From positions 117,382,239 to 117,446,238 of the forward strand of contig NC_071393.1 of NCBI RefSeq assembly GCF_022682495.2: a DNA stretch of 64,000 bases. Direction: 5' to 3'. The stretch is from Desmodus rotundus. Taxonomy: Eukaryota; Chordata; Mammalia; Chiroptera; Phyllostomidae. Below, piece after piece: positions 55,614 through 64,000 of this stretch. The notes under the pieces were generated by a model, which saw only the letters and a program-made list of their open reading frames with translations, was not told where the DNA came from and searched no databases. Numbering within the stretch: position 1 is the stretch's first letter; the number at the start of each line of letters is the position of its first letter. The position numbers were made by a program, and so were the translations under genes.

Positions 55614-55820
55614 TTTAAGACTTTATTTATTTACTTTTAGACAGAGGGGAAGGGAGGGAGAAAGAGAGGGAGAGAAACATCAATGTGTGGTTGCCTCTCA
55701 CACATCGCCCCCACTGGAAACCTGGCCCGCAACCCAGGCATGTGCCTTGACTGGGAATCAAACTGGCGACCCTTTGGTTTGCAGGCTGGCACTCAGTCTG
55801 CTGAGCCACACCAGCCAGGG
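55614..55820 (-). mobile_element. VES SINE (bat tRNA-derived), reverse
   Basis: In reverse it starts GCCCTGGCTGGTGTGGCTCA and includes a B-box-like GGTCGCCAGTTTGATTCC. On this strand one reads 'gcaacccaggcatgtgcct' and 'gaagggagggagaaagagag'. An imperfect target duplication (CAGGGTCTTTTTT at 55601 onward; CAAGGTTTTTTT at 55821 onward) joins it to the poly(T) of the adjacent reverse L1, so it probably landed in that L1's A-rich tail. Confidence 0.92.
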
Positions 55821-55825
55821 CAAGG

Positions 55826-57572
55826 TTTTTTTTTTAATTGTGGTAAAATACATATAACATAAAATTTACCATCCTAACCAGTTTGAAGCATCAGCTCAGC
55901 AATTTAAGTTCATTCACCTGTTGTGCAGTCATAACCTTTATTCACCTTCAGAACCCTTCTCACCTGGTAAAACTGAAGCTCCGCAGCCATCCGACAATAG
56001 GTCCCCAGCCCCTCCCCACAGCCCCCAGCAATCACAGCGGTCCTGCCTCTGTGAATCTGACAGCTCCGGGTTCCTCCGATAGGCGGGACCATGCAGGGTC
56101 TGTCCTCTTATGACGGGCTTATTTCACTTCGCATAATGTCCTCAGGTTTTGTCCATGTAGTAGCATGTGTCAGAATTTCCTTCTTGTTGAGGCTGAGTGA
56201 TATTCCAGTGTATGTATGTATAGGCCACACTTTGCCTATTTATTCATCTGCCGATGGACACCTGGGTTGCTTCTACACGTCGGCTATTGTGAGTAGTGCT
56301 GCTCTGAATGTGAGGGTGCCAGTATCTCTATGAGGTCCTGCTTTCAATTCTTCTGGATATGCCCAGGAGTGGAGTTGCTGGGTCATATGGTAATTCCATT
56401 TTTAATTTTGTTCAGAAAATGCCATAACGTTTTCTTTTTTTTTTTAATTGTTATTCAATTACAGTTCTATGCCTTTTCTCCCCATCCCTCCACCCCACCC
56501 AGCTGAACCCACCTCCCTCCCCCACCTCCACCATCCCCCCCGATTTTGTCCATGTATCCTTTATAATAGTTCCTGCAATCCCCTCTTCCCACTGCCCCAC
56601 CCCACTCCCCCCTGGCCACTGCTAGACTGTTCCCAACCTCAATGTTTCTGGTTGTATTTTGTTTGCTTTTTTCTTCTATTGATTATGTTCCAGTTAAGGG
56701 TGAGATCATATGGTATTTGTCCCTCACCGCCTGGCTTATTTCACTTAGCATAATGCTCTCCAGTTCCATCCATGCTGTTGCAAAGGGTATAAGCTCCTTC
56801 TTTCTCTCTGCTGCGTGCCATAACGTTTTCCACAGTGGCCGTACCATATGACATTCCCATCAACAGAGAACAAAGGGTCTAGTTTTTCTACATCCTCACC
56901 AAAATTTATCTGCTGAGGGGTTTTTTTGATAGTACCCATCCTGATGGATGTAAAGTGGCAACTCATTGCAGTTTTGATTTGCATCTCCCTAGTGATTAGT
57001 GACATTGAGCATCTTTTCACGTGCTCATTGGCCTTTCATGTGTCTTTTTCTTTTTTGTGAGAGATATCTGTTCATGTAGTTTGCCCATTTTTTAATCAGG
57101 TTGTTTGCTGTGTTGTTGCTGTGGAGTTTTAGGAGGCCCCCGTATGTTTCGGATATTAATGCCTTATCAGATATATAATTTGCAGATAGTTTCTCCGGTT
57201 TCACTCTGTTGATGGTGTCCTTTGGGGCACAAAAGGTTTTAATTTTTATGAAGTCCAATTTGTCTTCTCTTGTTGTCTGTACCTTTGGCGTCGTATTCAA
57301 GAAATCATTGCCAAATTTAATTTCACGAGGCTTTGCCCTGGATGTGTTCTTCTAAGAGTTTTATAGTTTTTAGGCATTACATTTAGGTCTGTGATCCATT
57401 CTTATTTTTGTATGTAATGTTAGATGAGGGTCCAACTTCATTCTTTTGCATGTGGATATGCCCAGTTTTCCCAGCGCCATTTGTTGAAAAGACTATTCTT
57501 TCCCTATTGAATGGTCTTGGCACCCTTGTCGAAAATCATTTGACCATATATGTGAGAGTGTATTCCTGGTAA
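55826..57572 (-). mobile_element. Old L1 LINE 3' part (reverse), interrupted by a younger L1
   Basis: The antisense L1M sequence is unmistakable: 'ttaattgtggtaaaatacat', 'gtagcatgtgtcagaatttc', 'cgatggacacctgggttgct', 'gagtggagttgctgggtcat', 'ccacagtggccgtaccatat', 'gatttgcatctccctagtga' and 'gttgaaaagactattctttc'. The element is split at 56435-56815. No intact frame remains. Confidence 0.92.
56435..56815 (-). mobile_element. Younger L1 3' UTR insertion, 5' truncated, with perfect 15-bp target duplication
   Basis: It starts with a poly(T) (the antisense A-tail) and 'taattgttattcaattacag', then a C-rich block with repeated 'ccccacccc', then 'gtgagatcatatggtatttg', 'ggcttatttcacttagcata' and 'ctccagttccatccatgct'. 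The perfect direct repeat TGCCATAACGTTTTC lies at 56420-56434 and 56816-56830. This marks target-primed reverse transcription into the older L1. It carries no coding region. Confidence 0.93.
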
Positions 57573-57574
57573 CA

Positions 57575-59015
57575 CCTATACTTTGAACCACTTCTTACAC
57601 TGCATCTCAACACTGTGCAATGCTTCGTGGGGTTATGGAATATCGAAGCTGCAGGAGGCCCCAAACAAGGGAGGGGCACTCCCCTGTTCTACCGGCAGGA
57701 GAACGGAGGTCAGTGGTCAGAGCACTCTCAGCACGGTGCTCATGCCGACACCGAACTTTTGCGGGTCCTCGCCTCCTGGCATGAACTCAGGGGTTGCTGG
57801 GATACTTTTCATGCACTTCAGCCAATGCTCCATTCTGTGGGCAAATGCACTCATGTGTTTTTGAAACCTAGAGTACAGAAGATGAAGGGGAGAGAGGAAG
57901 CTAGGATGAGGTATGGATGGGAAGCCACTTAAATCCCCTGACAAGGGATACAGGACCACCATCTTCCAGGCGACTCTGGGCGATACCCTCCCAGACTCTG
58001 TGCACAAGGGCAGCAGGCAGCCTTAAAAAGTGTGTGGTGTGCAAATGCTGCCCTTCCTCCATGGCCAGGGCCCCACTGGACACCCAGCACAGCTCCTGTG
58101 CCCTGCACCCCCAAATCCCTCCCTCCCTGCGCTGCCCATGAGCCCCTGGCTCCAGCCAGGCTGAAACACTCCATTTCTTGACCAAGGGCCAGGCTGGGTC
58201 AACTCCCGTGTCCTGGCTCACACAGGCACCTTTACAACTCTGCTAGCTATCCCCTTCTCAGAAAGGCCCTTCATAGCTCCTGTTGTGGAGGTCATCGCTT
58301 CAGCCCTGGGCCACGCACGTTCGCTGTGTCCTCTTCTATGGCCGCCCCAGAGTTATAGTTCCGTATGGGTCTTCCCACCAGGGCTGAGATCTCCTGAGCC
58401 AGGAACTATGTGCAAATATTCAGAAGAAAGCTCTAAAGAGCTTGTGTGTGTGTGTGTGTGTGTGTGTGTAATCCTCAGTGCACACAATAGTTGCTCGGTA
58501 CACTTGTGTGAATCCCATTCAGACAGGAGCAATCCCGTGATCCTGTGGAGCAATCCCGTGCAGGGAGCATGGTTTGGGGGTGGCAGAGAGGGAAGGGGCC
58601 CCTTGGCTAGTATTTCACAGCACCATTTAGGCAAAGGCAATTGGGGATCTCTTTGGCCACCAAGCCCCCCTGACTCCAGGGTGAAAACTGGATTTTCATT
58701 TTGGGGCACGGACCACCAATGAGCTTGGTTCCCCAGGGCCTGGGAAGGAGTGAAGAAAAGGGGCAAGAATAAGTAAACAAGTGAATCTCAGGTTTAATTC
58801 CCCTTGGACCTCCTGTCCTTGACTACCCCTGCCACTAGACAGTCCTGGTGCCAGCAGGTCACCTCTGCGTGCCACTTCCCATCCCTGTCCCTCCGCTGGG
58901 AACTGGAGGCTGTGTGCACCCCAACACCAGCTGGCCCCACTGGAAACAGCTGTGCGCATGCAGCACAGACACCGAACATCACAAGCCAGGCACTGACCTA
59001 TGCAAACACAAGCAG
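57575..59015. other. Unique sequence, no gene recognised
   Basis: No gene was recognised. The 13-base phrase 'gagcaatcccgtg' is repeated in tandem-like fashion near 58528 and 58549. A (TG)n tract is listed separately. Confidence 0.5.
58443..58469. repeat. (TG)13 microsatellite
   Basis: Thirteen uninterrupted TG units plus a T; likely length-polymorphic. Confidence 0.95.
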
Positions 59016-59019
59016 AATT

Positions 59020-59110
59020 ACAGCCACCCATAAACAAATTAGCATCCTTTCAAAGGTGAAAAGCTCCATAAACTAACTACAGTCTGGGTTTTGTTTATGA
59101 GGAGCTGGAT
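59020..59110. promoter_or_regulatory. Candidate conserved non-coding element (first part)
   Basis: 'cataaacaaattagcatcc', 'tttcaaaggtgaaaagc' (nuclear-receptor/HNF4-like) and 'ctccataaactaactacag' occur in repeat-free sequence, about 160 bases upstream of a second motif-rich stretch. Confidence 0.35.
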
Positions 59111-59269
59111 TAAGTCACTGGGGTGCTAGGATGGCGCCGGCTCTCATTCCTTCTTCCTCTCGTCTCCCCTACCCCTGGACACGCAGACCAGGGCGCAGGG
59201 GCATGATGCACACACAGCCCTGCCTGCAGGGCCGCTCAGTCGTCCTGCCGCTGTTCCTGCCAGCCCGGG

Positions 59270-59460
59270 TCCCAGCAGGTGTTCCCTAATTAGCAATCTC
59301 TTCATTTCCAATCAAAGCACAAAGCGGCCCCAAAAGCCTGTCTTTATGAGGGAGCCAGCAGCGGCTAGGGATGTGCGGCGGGGATAATTGTCTTCGCCAG
59401 TGGCGGCAGTAAGCGGGCTGGCTAATTCATTATTGTAATAACTTTGCTTGTCCTTGGGGA
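59270..59460. promoter_or_regulatory. Candidate conserved non-coding element (main part)
   Basis: A TAATTA core (59287-59292), a TCF/LEF-type ATCAAAG (59311-59317), 'gataattgtcttcgcc', and 'gctaattcattattgtaata' (SOX-like ATTGT at 59432-59436) surround a CpG-bearing centre ('agcggctagggatgtgcggc', 'ccagtggcggcagtaagcg'). It is repeat-free. Motifs are observed; enhancer function is inferred. Confidence 0.5.
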
Positions 59461-59545
59461 GGTGGGGTTGGGGGAGGGAAGAAGAGGAAGGGGGGAGGGG
59501 GCTGAAGGTGGGGCGGGGTTAGGGTCTGGGGCAAAGGGGTGGGAA
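59455..59545 (+). repeat. G-rich purine tract with quadruplex potential
   Basis: Nearly continuous G runs ('ggggaggtggggttggggg', 'ggaaggggggagggggctg', 'gtggggcggggttaggg') directly abut the candidate element. Confidence 0.75.
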
Positions 59546-59559
59546 AAAAGAGTGAATGA

Positions 59560-60220
59560 ATGACGCACCTGCAGCTCCCCTTCCGCCACTGGCTCTGCAC
59601 CCACCTCCCACTGTGAGTGAATGCTGCGCCTGCCCACCCTCTGCAGCTGCCCCCACCTCCGAGCCCCCCCAACCCTGCCCCAGGCAGGGAGGAGCCTGGG
59701 TTCCAAAGGAGACCCTGGGCTCTGGGAAGCATGTGCTCCGTTACCTGCCAAGGCCTGAGGGCTGGCGACCAGAAGTCTTAGTGCCCGGGCTGTGGGTGGG
59801 GTCCTGGGGCCAGGCATCTGTCTTCCCAAGGGCTCCAGTCCCCTGAATTCCTGGACCTTGACTGGCCTCCCACCTGGGTACAGGGCAGAGAGGTGCCGGT
59901 TAGAATGGCCCAAAGAGCCGCCTCACACTTTGGTTGGCAGGATGCTGTGGGTGACAATTCAAAGACCCTCCAAGTCTTCAGGGACTGTAGAGGCTGAGTA
60001 TGTCCCTAAAACAAGACTGAGGTGGCTGCTGGCCAGGGTTGCGCCCTTGCGGGGTCCTGGTACACGCCCTGAACCGTTTCTCCCAGTAAGCAGGGCCTCC
60101 TGGGTAAGACCTTGGACAGGCCCTCCCTGGCAGCTGTGGGCTGGGTCATCAGGTAGCTTTGTGAATGGCTGGGGACTCTGGCTGAGCCACCATCCAAAAT
60201 GAAATACAGGTTTAGAGGCA
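59560..60220. other. Unique, GC-rich sequence, no feature recognised
   Basis: Open frames up to 173 codons on both strands with Pro/Gly-rich, domain-free translations, as expected by chance in GC-rich DNA. Confidence 0.5.
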
Positions 60221-60224
60221 GAAA

Positions 60225-60295
60225 GGGAGGGTATCCCCAGTGGGGGAAACAGCATGGGCAAAGGCACAGGGTGAATCCTGGGACGGGGGGTGAAA
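60225..60295 (-). repeat. L2 LINE fragment (reverse)
   Basis: 'gggaaacagcatgggcaaag' and 'gcacagggtgaatcctggga' resemble the reverse L2 phrase 'ggaacagcatgtgcaaaggc'. Confidence 0.5.
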
Positions 60296-60299
60296 GGAG

Positions 60300-61565
60300 G
60301 TAGGGCTAGTGGGATGGGGTGGGTGGGGGCTGTACTGAGGACACGGGAGATTCTGGAAATGAAAGGTGAGGCGGCCCATGGGGGGCCTGACTGCCGGGCT
60401 CTGTCTTCATCTCCTGTGCCTGCCCTGCCACAGTCCTGTGGATGGCCTTGCCCTGCCCTGGGGGGAGGCCTGGGCGGCAAACCCAGCCTCCTGTGTCAGC
60501 AGTCCTTGCCTGGGCTGGACCAGCACAGGGGCCAAAGGGAAAAGGACCCACCTCTCCCACAGCTGCCATCTCAAATCCCCCCACCCCGACCCCCACCCCC
60601 GTACATGTGGTGAGACGTTAGAAACAGATCGCTGACCAGCCCTTGCGCGACTGCTCACAGCCTGTCCCTGAGCTTGGAATGTTCCTCCTTGGCCTTGGCA
60701 CGCGGTGGGGACCACCAGTGGTTAGGGTTGTGGGGTCTATAACCAGAAGGCCCAGGATCCCATTCTGGCTTCGTCCGTTCATTCTCCAAGTCCCCGTGCG
60801 GGTGGGTTTAGTGGGGATGATGGGTCCGCCCTCACCCGAGTGGGTATGTGTGTGGTGCATGCATAGCACGGGTGGCCCGGGAGTACGGCTAGCACCCTGC
60901 TCCTGAAGACACTTGGGGAGGAGGATCAGAGCGTCACGGCTCCTTGTTTCACCTGTGTTTTTTCTCACCTGTGAAGTGGGATGTAGGAGGCTGAACGTGG
61001 ACCCTCTAAGGTTCTCCATTTGAAGGGCACTGGGAGGGTAACTTAGAGGTATCTACAGGCCCAGCCCTGTCCCTCTTAGCCCTGCTGCCATCTGTGAGGT
61101 TCAGGTGGGGCGTCCCTGCGGCTGGTTCCTGGACCCTGCCCCTGGGTATGTAGGTATGTAGTGTGTGTGGGGGGGTGGGGCGCAACCCGCTGGCTGGGAG
61201 TCCCCCTGGCCCTAGACAAGGCGTGGCCCATAGAGCACAGTTTGGGAGGCCCTGTGCCCAGTTCCTAACCCTCCCAAATGTCACTTCCTTAGGGCACTGT
61301 GGCTTTGGCTCCTGCCTCTCACCTTAGCTTAAGAGTCAGAAAAGCCAAAAAAGCCAGCCTTCCCCTCCCCTGCCACCTCTGATTTACAGGTCATTCTACA
61401 ACAGCCCTTGGACAAATATTTGGGAAGTGCCTGTTGTGTGCCTGAGGGAGAAGCCAATGCTACACATGGGAAGGAGAGGGCGTTGGAGGCGGTGCTGTGA
61501 TGAGGCGGTGACCTTGAAGCCTCAGTCCCTCTGAGTGATGGGCAGAGCTCAGTCAGGGCCTGTGG
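60300..61565. other. Unique sequence, no gene recognised
   Basis: No gene was recognised. A short L2-like word ('gacaaatatttgggaagtgc') lies near 61412. A GT/G-rich run is near 61158-61180. Confidence 0.5.
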
Positions 61566-61569
61566 GCTA

Positions 61570-61907
61570 CAGCACGCTGTCCAATGGGGATCTGGTTCGA
61601 ATCGCAGGTGGGAGCCAGCTGGGCAGTTTTCAATGTTCTCATAGCCACAGTTCTAAAAAGTCAAAAGAAACAGGTAAAAATAATTTTAACAATACATTTA
61701 AGTTAACACAATATGTCCAAATACTATCATTTCAACATGCAGTCAATATAAAAATTATTACTGAGATATTTTACTTTCTGTTTCTTGTGCTCAGTCTTTG
61801 AACTCTGGTGTCCATCTTATGCTCACAGGGCTTCTCAGTCCAGACTCGCCACAGTTCAAGTGCCCTGTAGCCACGCGTGGCCAGTGGCTACGGTGTTGGA
61901 CACCACA
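61570..61907 (+). mobile_element. MER33-like non-autonomous hAT (Charlie) DNA transposon
   Basis: It is bounded by inverted ends of the CAGCACGCTGTCCAAT type (start) and GTGTTGGACACCACAG (end). Internally it reads 'aaaaagtcaaaagaaacagg', 'aataattttaacaatacatt', 'tatcatttcaacatgcagtc', 'tgagatattttactttctg', 'cacagttcaagtgccctgta' and 'ccagtggctacggtgttgg'. The family name is from memory. It encodes no transposase. Confidence 0.82.
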
Positions 61908-61914
61908 GATGTCA

Positions 61915-62130
61915 AGGTTAACAGGGCAAACTCTGGAGCCACTTACTAGCTGTGACCTTGGGCAAGTTGCTGAGCCACTCTGGGCCTCAGCTTCTTTATC
62001 TGTAAAATGGGGTAGTAATGGAACCTACCCCTTGGAGTTGTTATGAGAATTAAATAAGCCCATAAACAGAAGAGCTAAATAAAATAGTGCCTGGCAGGCA
62101 GAAAGTGCTATCTAAATGTTCACCGTGAAT
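61915..62130 (+). repeat. MIR SINE, well preserved
   Basis: 'gagccacttactagctgtga', 'ccttgggcaagttgctgagc', 'cttctttatctgtaaaatgg', 'ttgttatgagaattaaataa' and 'agtgcctggcaggcagaaag' cover almost the entire MIR. Confidence 0.93.
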
Positions 62131-62134
62131 GAGG

Positions 62135-62495
62135 AAAATCGGAAAAACGAGAATGATAAATCTCGGCAGGAAGAGCAGTCCAGGCAGAAGACAGAGCAGA
62201 AGGAAGAGCGGGGAGGCGGGGCCGGGGCAGGGTGATGGGGGCAGAGGAGGCCAGCGGGGCAGCGACCATTATGCCCATCCTCGAAGAGCTTGGGCTCCTT
62301 TTCAGCTCCATGAACAGAGCCTCAGAAACAGGGACAATTCTAGGGGCTGAGACTTCGCCTGACACCTGTTCCCATCTCAAGGGATGGATGGGGTACTACG
62401 AGCCCTGGGCGGGGGGCCTGATGTAGCCCTTAGTCTTCCCTATCTTGCTTTGACTCCAAAACTGTTGCGTTCCTCCCACTCACAGCCGCCTGGGA
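62135..62495. other. Unique sequence, no feature recognised
   Basis: No gene or repeat was recognised. Confidence 0.5.
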
Positions 62496-62499
62496 AGCG

Positions 62500-62640
62500 C
62501 CAGGGCATCAGCTGGAGGGGGAATATTAATGATTCAATTTTCAACCGGGTTCCACTCCAGGGCCTCGCCTGCGACATGCATTTTTAATCATAACAAAACA
62601 GAATGACAAAGGGAGTCATTTGCAGCAAGGCAGCCCCTGC
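62500..62640. promoter_or_regulatory. Candidate conserved non-coding element
   Basis: 'gaatattaatgattcaattt', 'gcatttttaatcataacaaa' and 'gggagtcatttgcagcaagg' occur within 130 bases, with the CpG-bearing 'tcaaccgggttcc' and 'cctcgcctgcgac' between. Repeat-free. Function is inferred. Confidence 0.38.
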
Positions 62641-62644
62641 TGGC

Positions 62645-63200
62645 TGGCCCCCTTGAAGGATCTGCTAGGGGGAGGGGGTGCTGGCTTCTCAGCCCACAAG
62701 ACATGCTTGTTCTGGTGCCAAGATCGCTCCCCAACTTCAGAGAGGGTCTCGCTCCTGGCCGTGCCATGCGGTGCCAGTCCTCTCTGGGCTGTGATTCCCT
62801 TCCAGAAGGGGGCTGCTGGGTTGGGGGAACCAGAAACACTTGGGTGCTCATTGGCTAGGACTGGGAGAAGCTGGGGGGTAAAGACCTGGCCATCACCCTA
62901 CTGGCTCCATAGCAGGGACAAAGAGCTGTGGGGGTGACCAGGGACCATGTGGGTATGAAGTCTGCAGAGGAATCGAGCAGCCCATCTCCAAGGCCTGGAC
63001 TCATTCTTCTTTCTCGGAGCCTCGGTCAGGCTTGGGGTTGGGTATGCCAGAGCTGGCCAGATGCCTTCTGAGCTGACCTCCCTTGGTGGTACCTGATGAT
63101 TGGCTGGCCCCTTTCTGGTGGAGGCAACACTTTAGTTCCCTATTAAATCACCTGCAGGCTGCTGGGTCCTGGCCCACGTGGTTTGGCAGCTAGCTCTGCA
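62645..63200. other. Unique sequence, no feature recognised
   Basis: No gene or repeat was recognised. Confidence 0.5.
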
Positions 63201-63204
63201 CTGA

Positions 63205-63430
63205 GCCCGTCTGGAATGATCTCCTTCACTCTTCCTGATATCCTTGAGACCCCAGCTCAAATCCCGGCTCCTCTGTGGGCCTTTCCAGACTCTCCAGCCA
63301 ACCACTCTCCCTGTCTCCTTTTCACCACATTACCCATTGTCTGTGCCACTCTCTTGGCAATTCTGCTACCTCTGACCATCCTTCTGTCCACCCACCAGGT
63401 CTCTGAGCGCCCAGCAGTGCCGGTGCTCCG
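63205..63430 (+). repeat. L2 LINE 3' portion
   Basis: 'gagaccccagctcaaatccc', 'gggcctttccagactctcc' and 'accaggtctctgagcgccc' follow L2 order. Confidence 0.65.
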
Positions 63431-63544
63431 CCTGCCTGCTCAGCCCAGTGGGAAAGGCCAGCGGTCAGCCCGTAAACCTTTTCACTCTGTGGGGAGTGCT
63501 ATAGTAGGGGGCACAGGGGCCCGTGTACTTTAATATGTACATGC

Positions 63545-63685
63545 TATTTATTCCCCCAACATGTATGAAGGACCTACTGTGCGCCAGGCACTGTGCTGGG
63601 TACTGTAGCTATGGTGGCGAACAAGGCAGATGCAGTCTCCGACCCCAGAGTTTACAGTTAGGTGGGGAAGATGCAGCAAACCAAC
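63545..63685 (-). repeat. L2 LINE 3' fragment (reverse)
   Basis: 'ctactgtgcgccaggcactg', 'tgctgggtactgtagctatg' and 'agtttacagttaggtgggga' match the reverse L2 tail. Confidence 0.85.
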
Positions 63686-63699
63686 AGGCACCCCGTGCC

Positions 63700-63775
63700 T
63701 CTTTTTATATCCTCCCTTGTGTCTTGTACCCAGCAGGTGCTCAATAAATGTTTGCTGGCTGGTTGGTTCAGAGTT
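63700..63775 (+). repeat. L2 LINE terminal fragment
   Basis: 'gtcttgtacccagcaggtgc' and 'tcaataaatgtttgctgg' are the L2 terminus, opposite in orientation to the preceding fragment. Confidence 0.75.
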
Positions 63776-63934
63776 AGCTAATTCTCTGATTGTGCCACTT
63801 CCCCCTCTCCTCCTTCCCCTTGCTTTATGTTTGTGAGGCTGGTTCCTGGGTTGGGCCTTCACCTGCTGCCCACCTGGAAGTCCCTGTCCTGATTTGGCTA
63901 GCTCTAATCTCAGGTGTAATAAATTAATAATAGT

Positions 63935-64000
63935 GACCACCAACATTTATTAGGTGCTCCCTATGTGTCAGGTGCTAAGCACTATGCCAGCAGAGGTAAT
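63935..64000 (-). repeat. MIR/L2-type tail, cut by the window edge
   Basis: 'caacatttattaggtgctcc', 'ctatgtgtcaggtgctaagc' and 'actatgccagcagaggtaat' read as the start of a reverse MIR continuing beyond the window. Confidence 0.75.

Noticed and set aside
59959..60480. 173-codon minus-strand, proline-rich open frame
   Set aside because: Expected by chance in GC-rich DNA; low-complexity composition and overlapping frames on both strands.
61594..61605. tRNA B-box-like GGTTCGAATCGC
   Set aside because: It lies inside the MER33-like transposon, with no A-box, cloverleaf or terminator.
1..64000. CRISPR arrays, operons or other prokaryotic systems
   Set aside because: Repeat content is wholly mammalian; no regularly spaced repeats or dense coding are present.

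Overview
This window reads as nuclear DNA of a placental mammal, almost certainly a bat. The evidence is its interspersed repeats: three tRNA-derived SINEs of the chiropteran VES type (26372-26598, 46068-46287, 55614-55820), on a background shared by all placentals of MIR, L2, old L1, MLT1 (ERVL-MaLR) LTRs and hAT-type DNA transposon fossils. VES elements are best known from vesper bats and their relatives, so Yangochiroptera is the likeliest group; this is inference and no species is claimed.

I find no protein-coding gene, exon, functional RNA gene or processed pseudogene that I can defend. Open frames are short (the longest is 267 codons and partly MIR-derived), and I recognised no conserved domain outside transposon reverse-transcriptase relics. 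The window is best described as intergenic or deep intronic. What looks selected is non-coding: repeat-free, homeodomain/POU/FOX/GATA/MEF2-motif-rich stretches that resemble conserved enhancers. The clearest is at 14375-14530, which keeps ten CpGs in AT-rich sequence. Others are at 1990-2345, 6060-6490, 18995-19150, 33100-33490, 36770-37010, 41040-41215, a block at 42340-44720, 47740-48000, 59020-59460 and 62500-62640.

Layout. 1-9 kb: mostly unique sequence with MIR/L2 fragments, a hAT-like fossil and a reverse L1 3' end (7783-8350). 9-21 kb: an AT-rich tandem tract (9125-9385), several old repeats, the best enhancer candidate, and an MLT1 LTR splitting a MIR (15720-16445). 21.4-28.7 kb: almost solid transposon sequence, with an L1 interrupted by an LTR-like repeat and an MLT1 LTR, a long reverse L1 carrying two microsatellites and a VES SINE, and a 1.6-kb reverse L2 with recognisable reverse-transcriptase residues. 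29-41 kb: L2, MIR, MLT1 and L1 3'-end fragments between unique blocks. 41-45 kb: repeat-poor, enhancer-like. 45-55 kb: VES, MLT1 and MIR copies in unique sequence. 55.2-57.6 kb: a reverse L1 with a younger L1 3' end nested in it behind a perfect 15-bp target-site duplication. 57.6-64 kb: unique sequence with an enhancer candidate next to a G-rich tract, a MER33-like hAT element and MIR/L2 fragments.

Repeat calls were made by recalling family consensus sequences, without any alignment. Boundaries are approximate (about 10-30 bases) unless a target-site duplication fixes them, and subfamily names are deliberately broad. Conservation and enhancer calls are inference from composition and motifs only.
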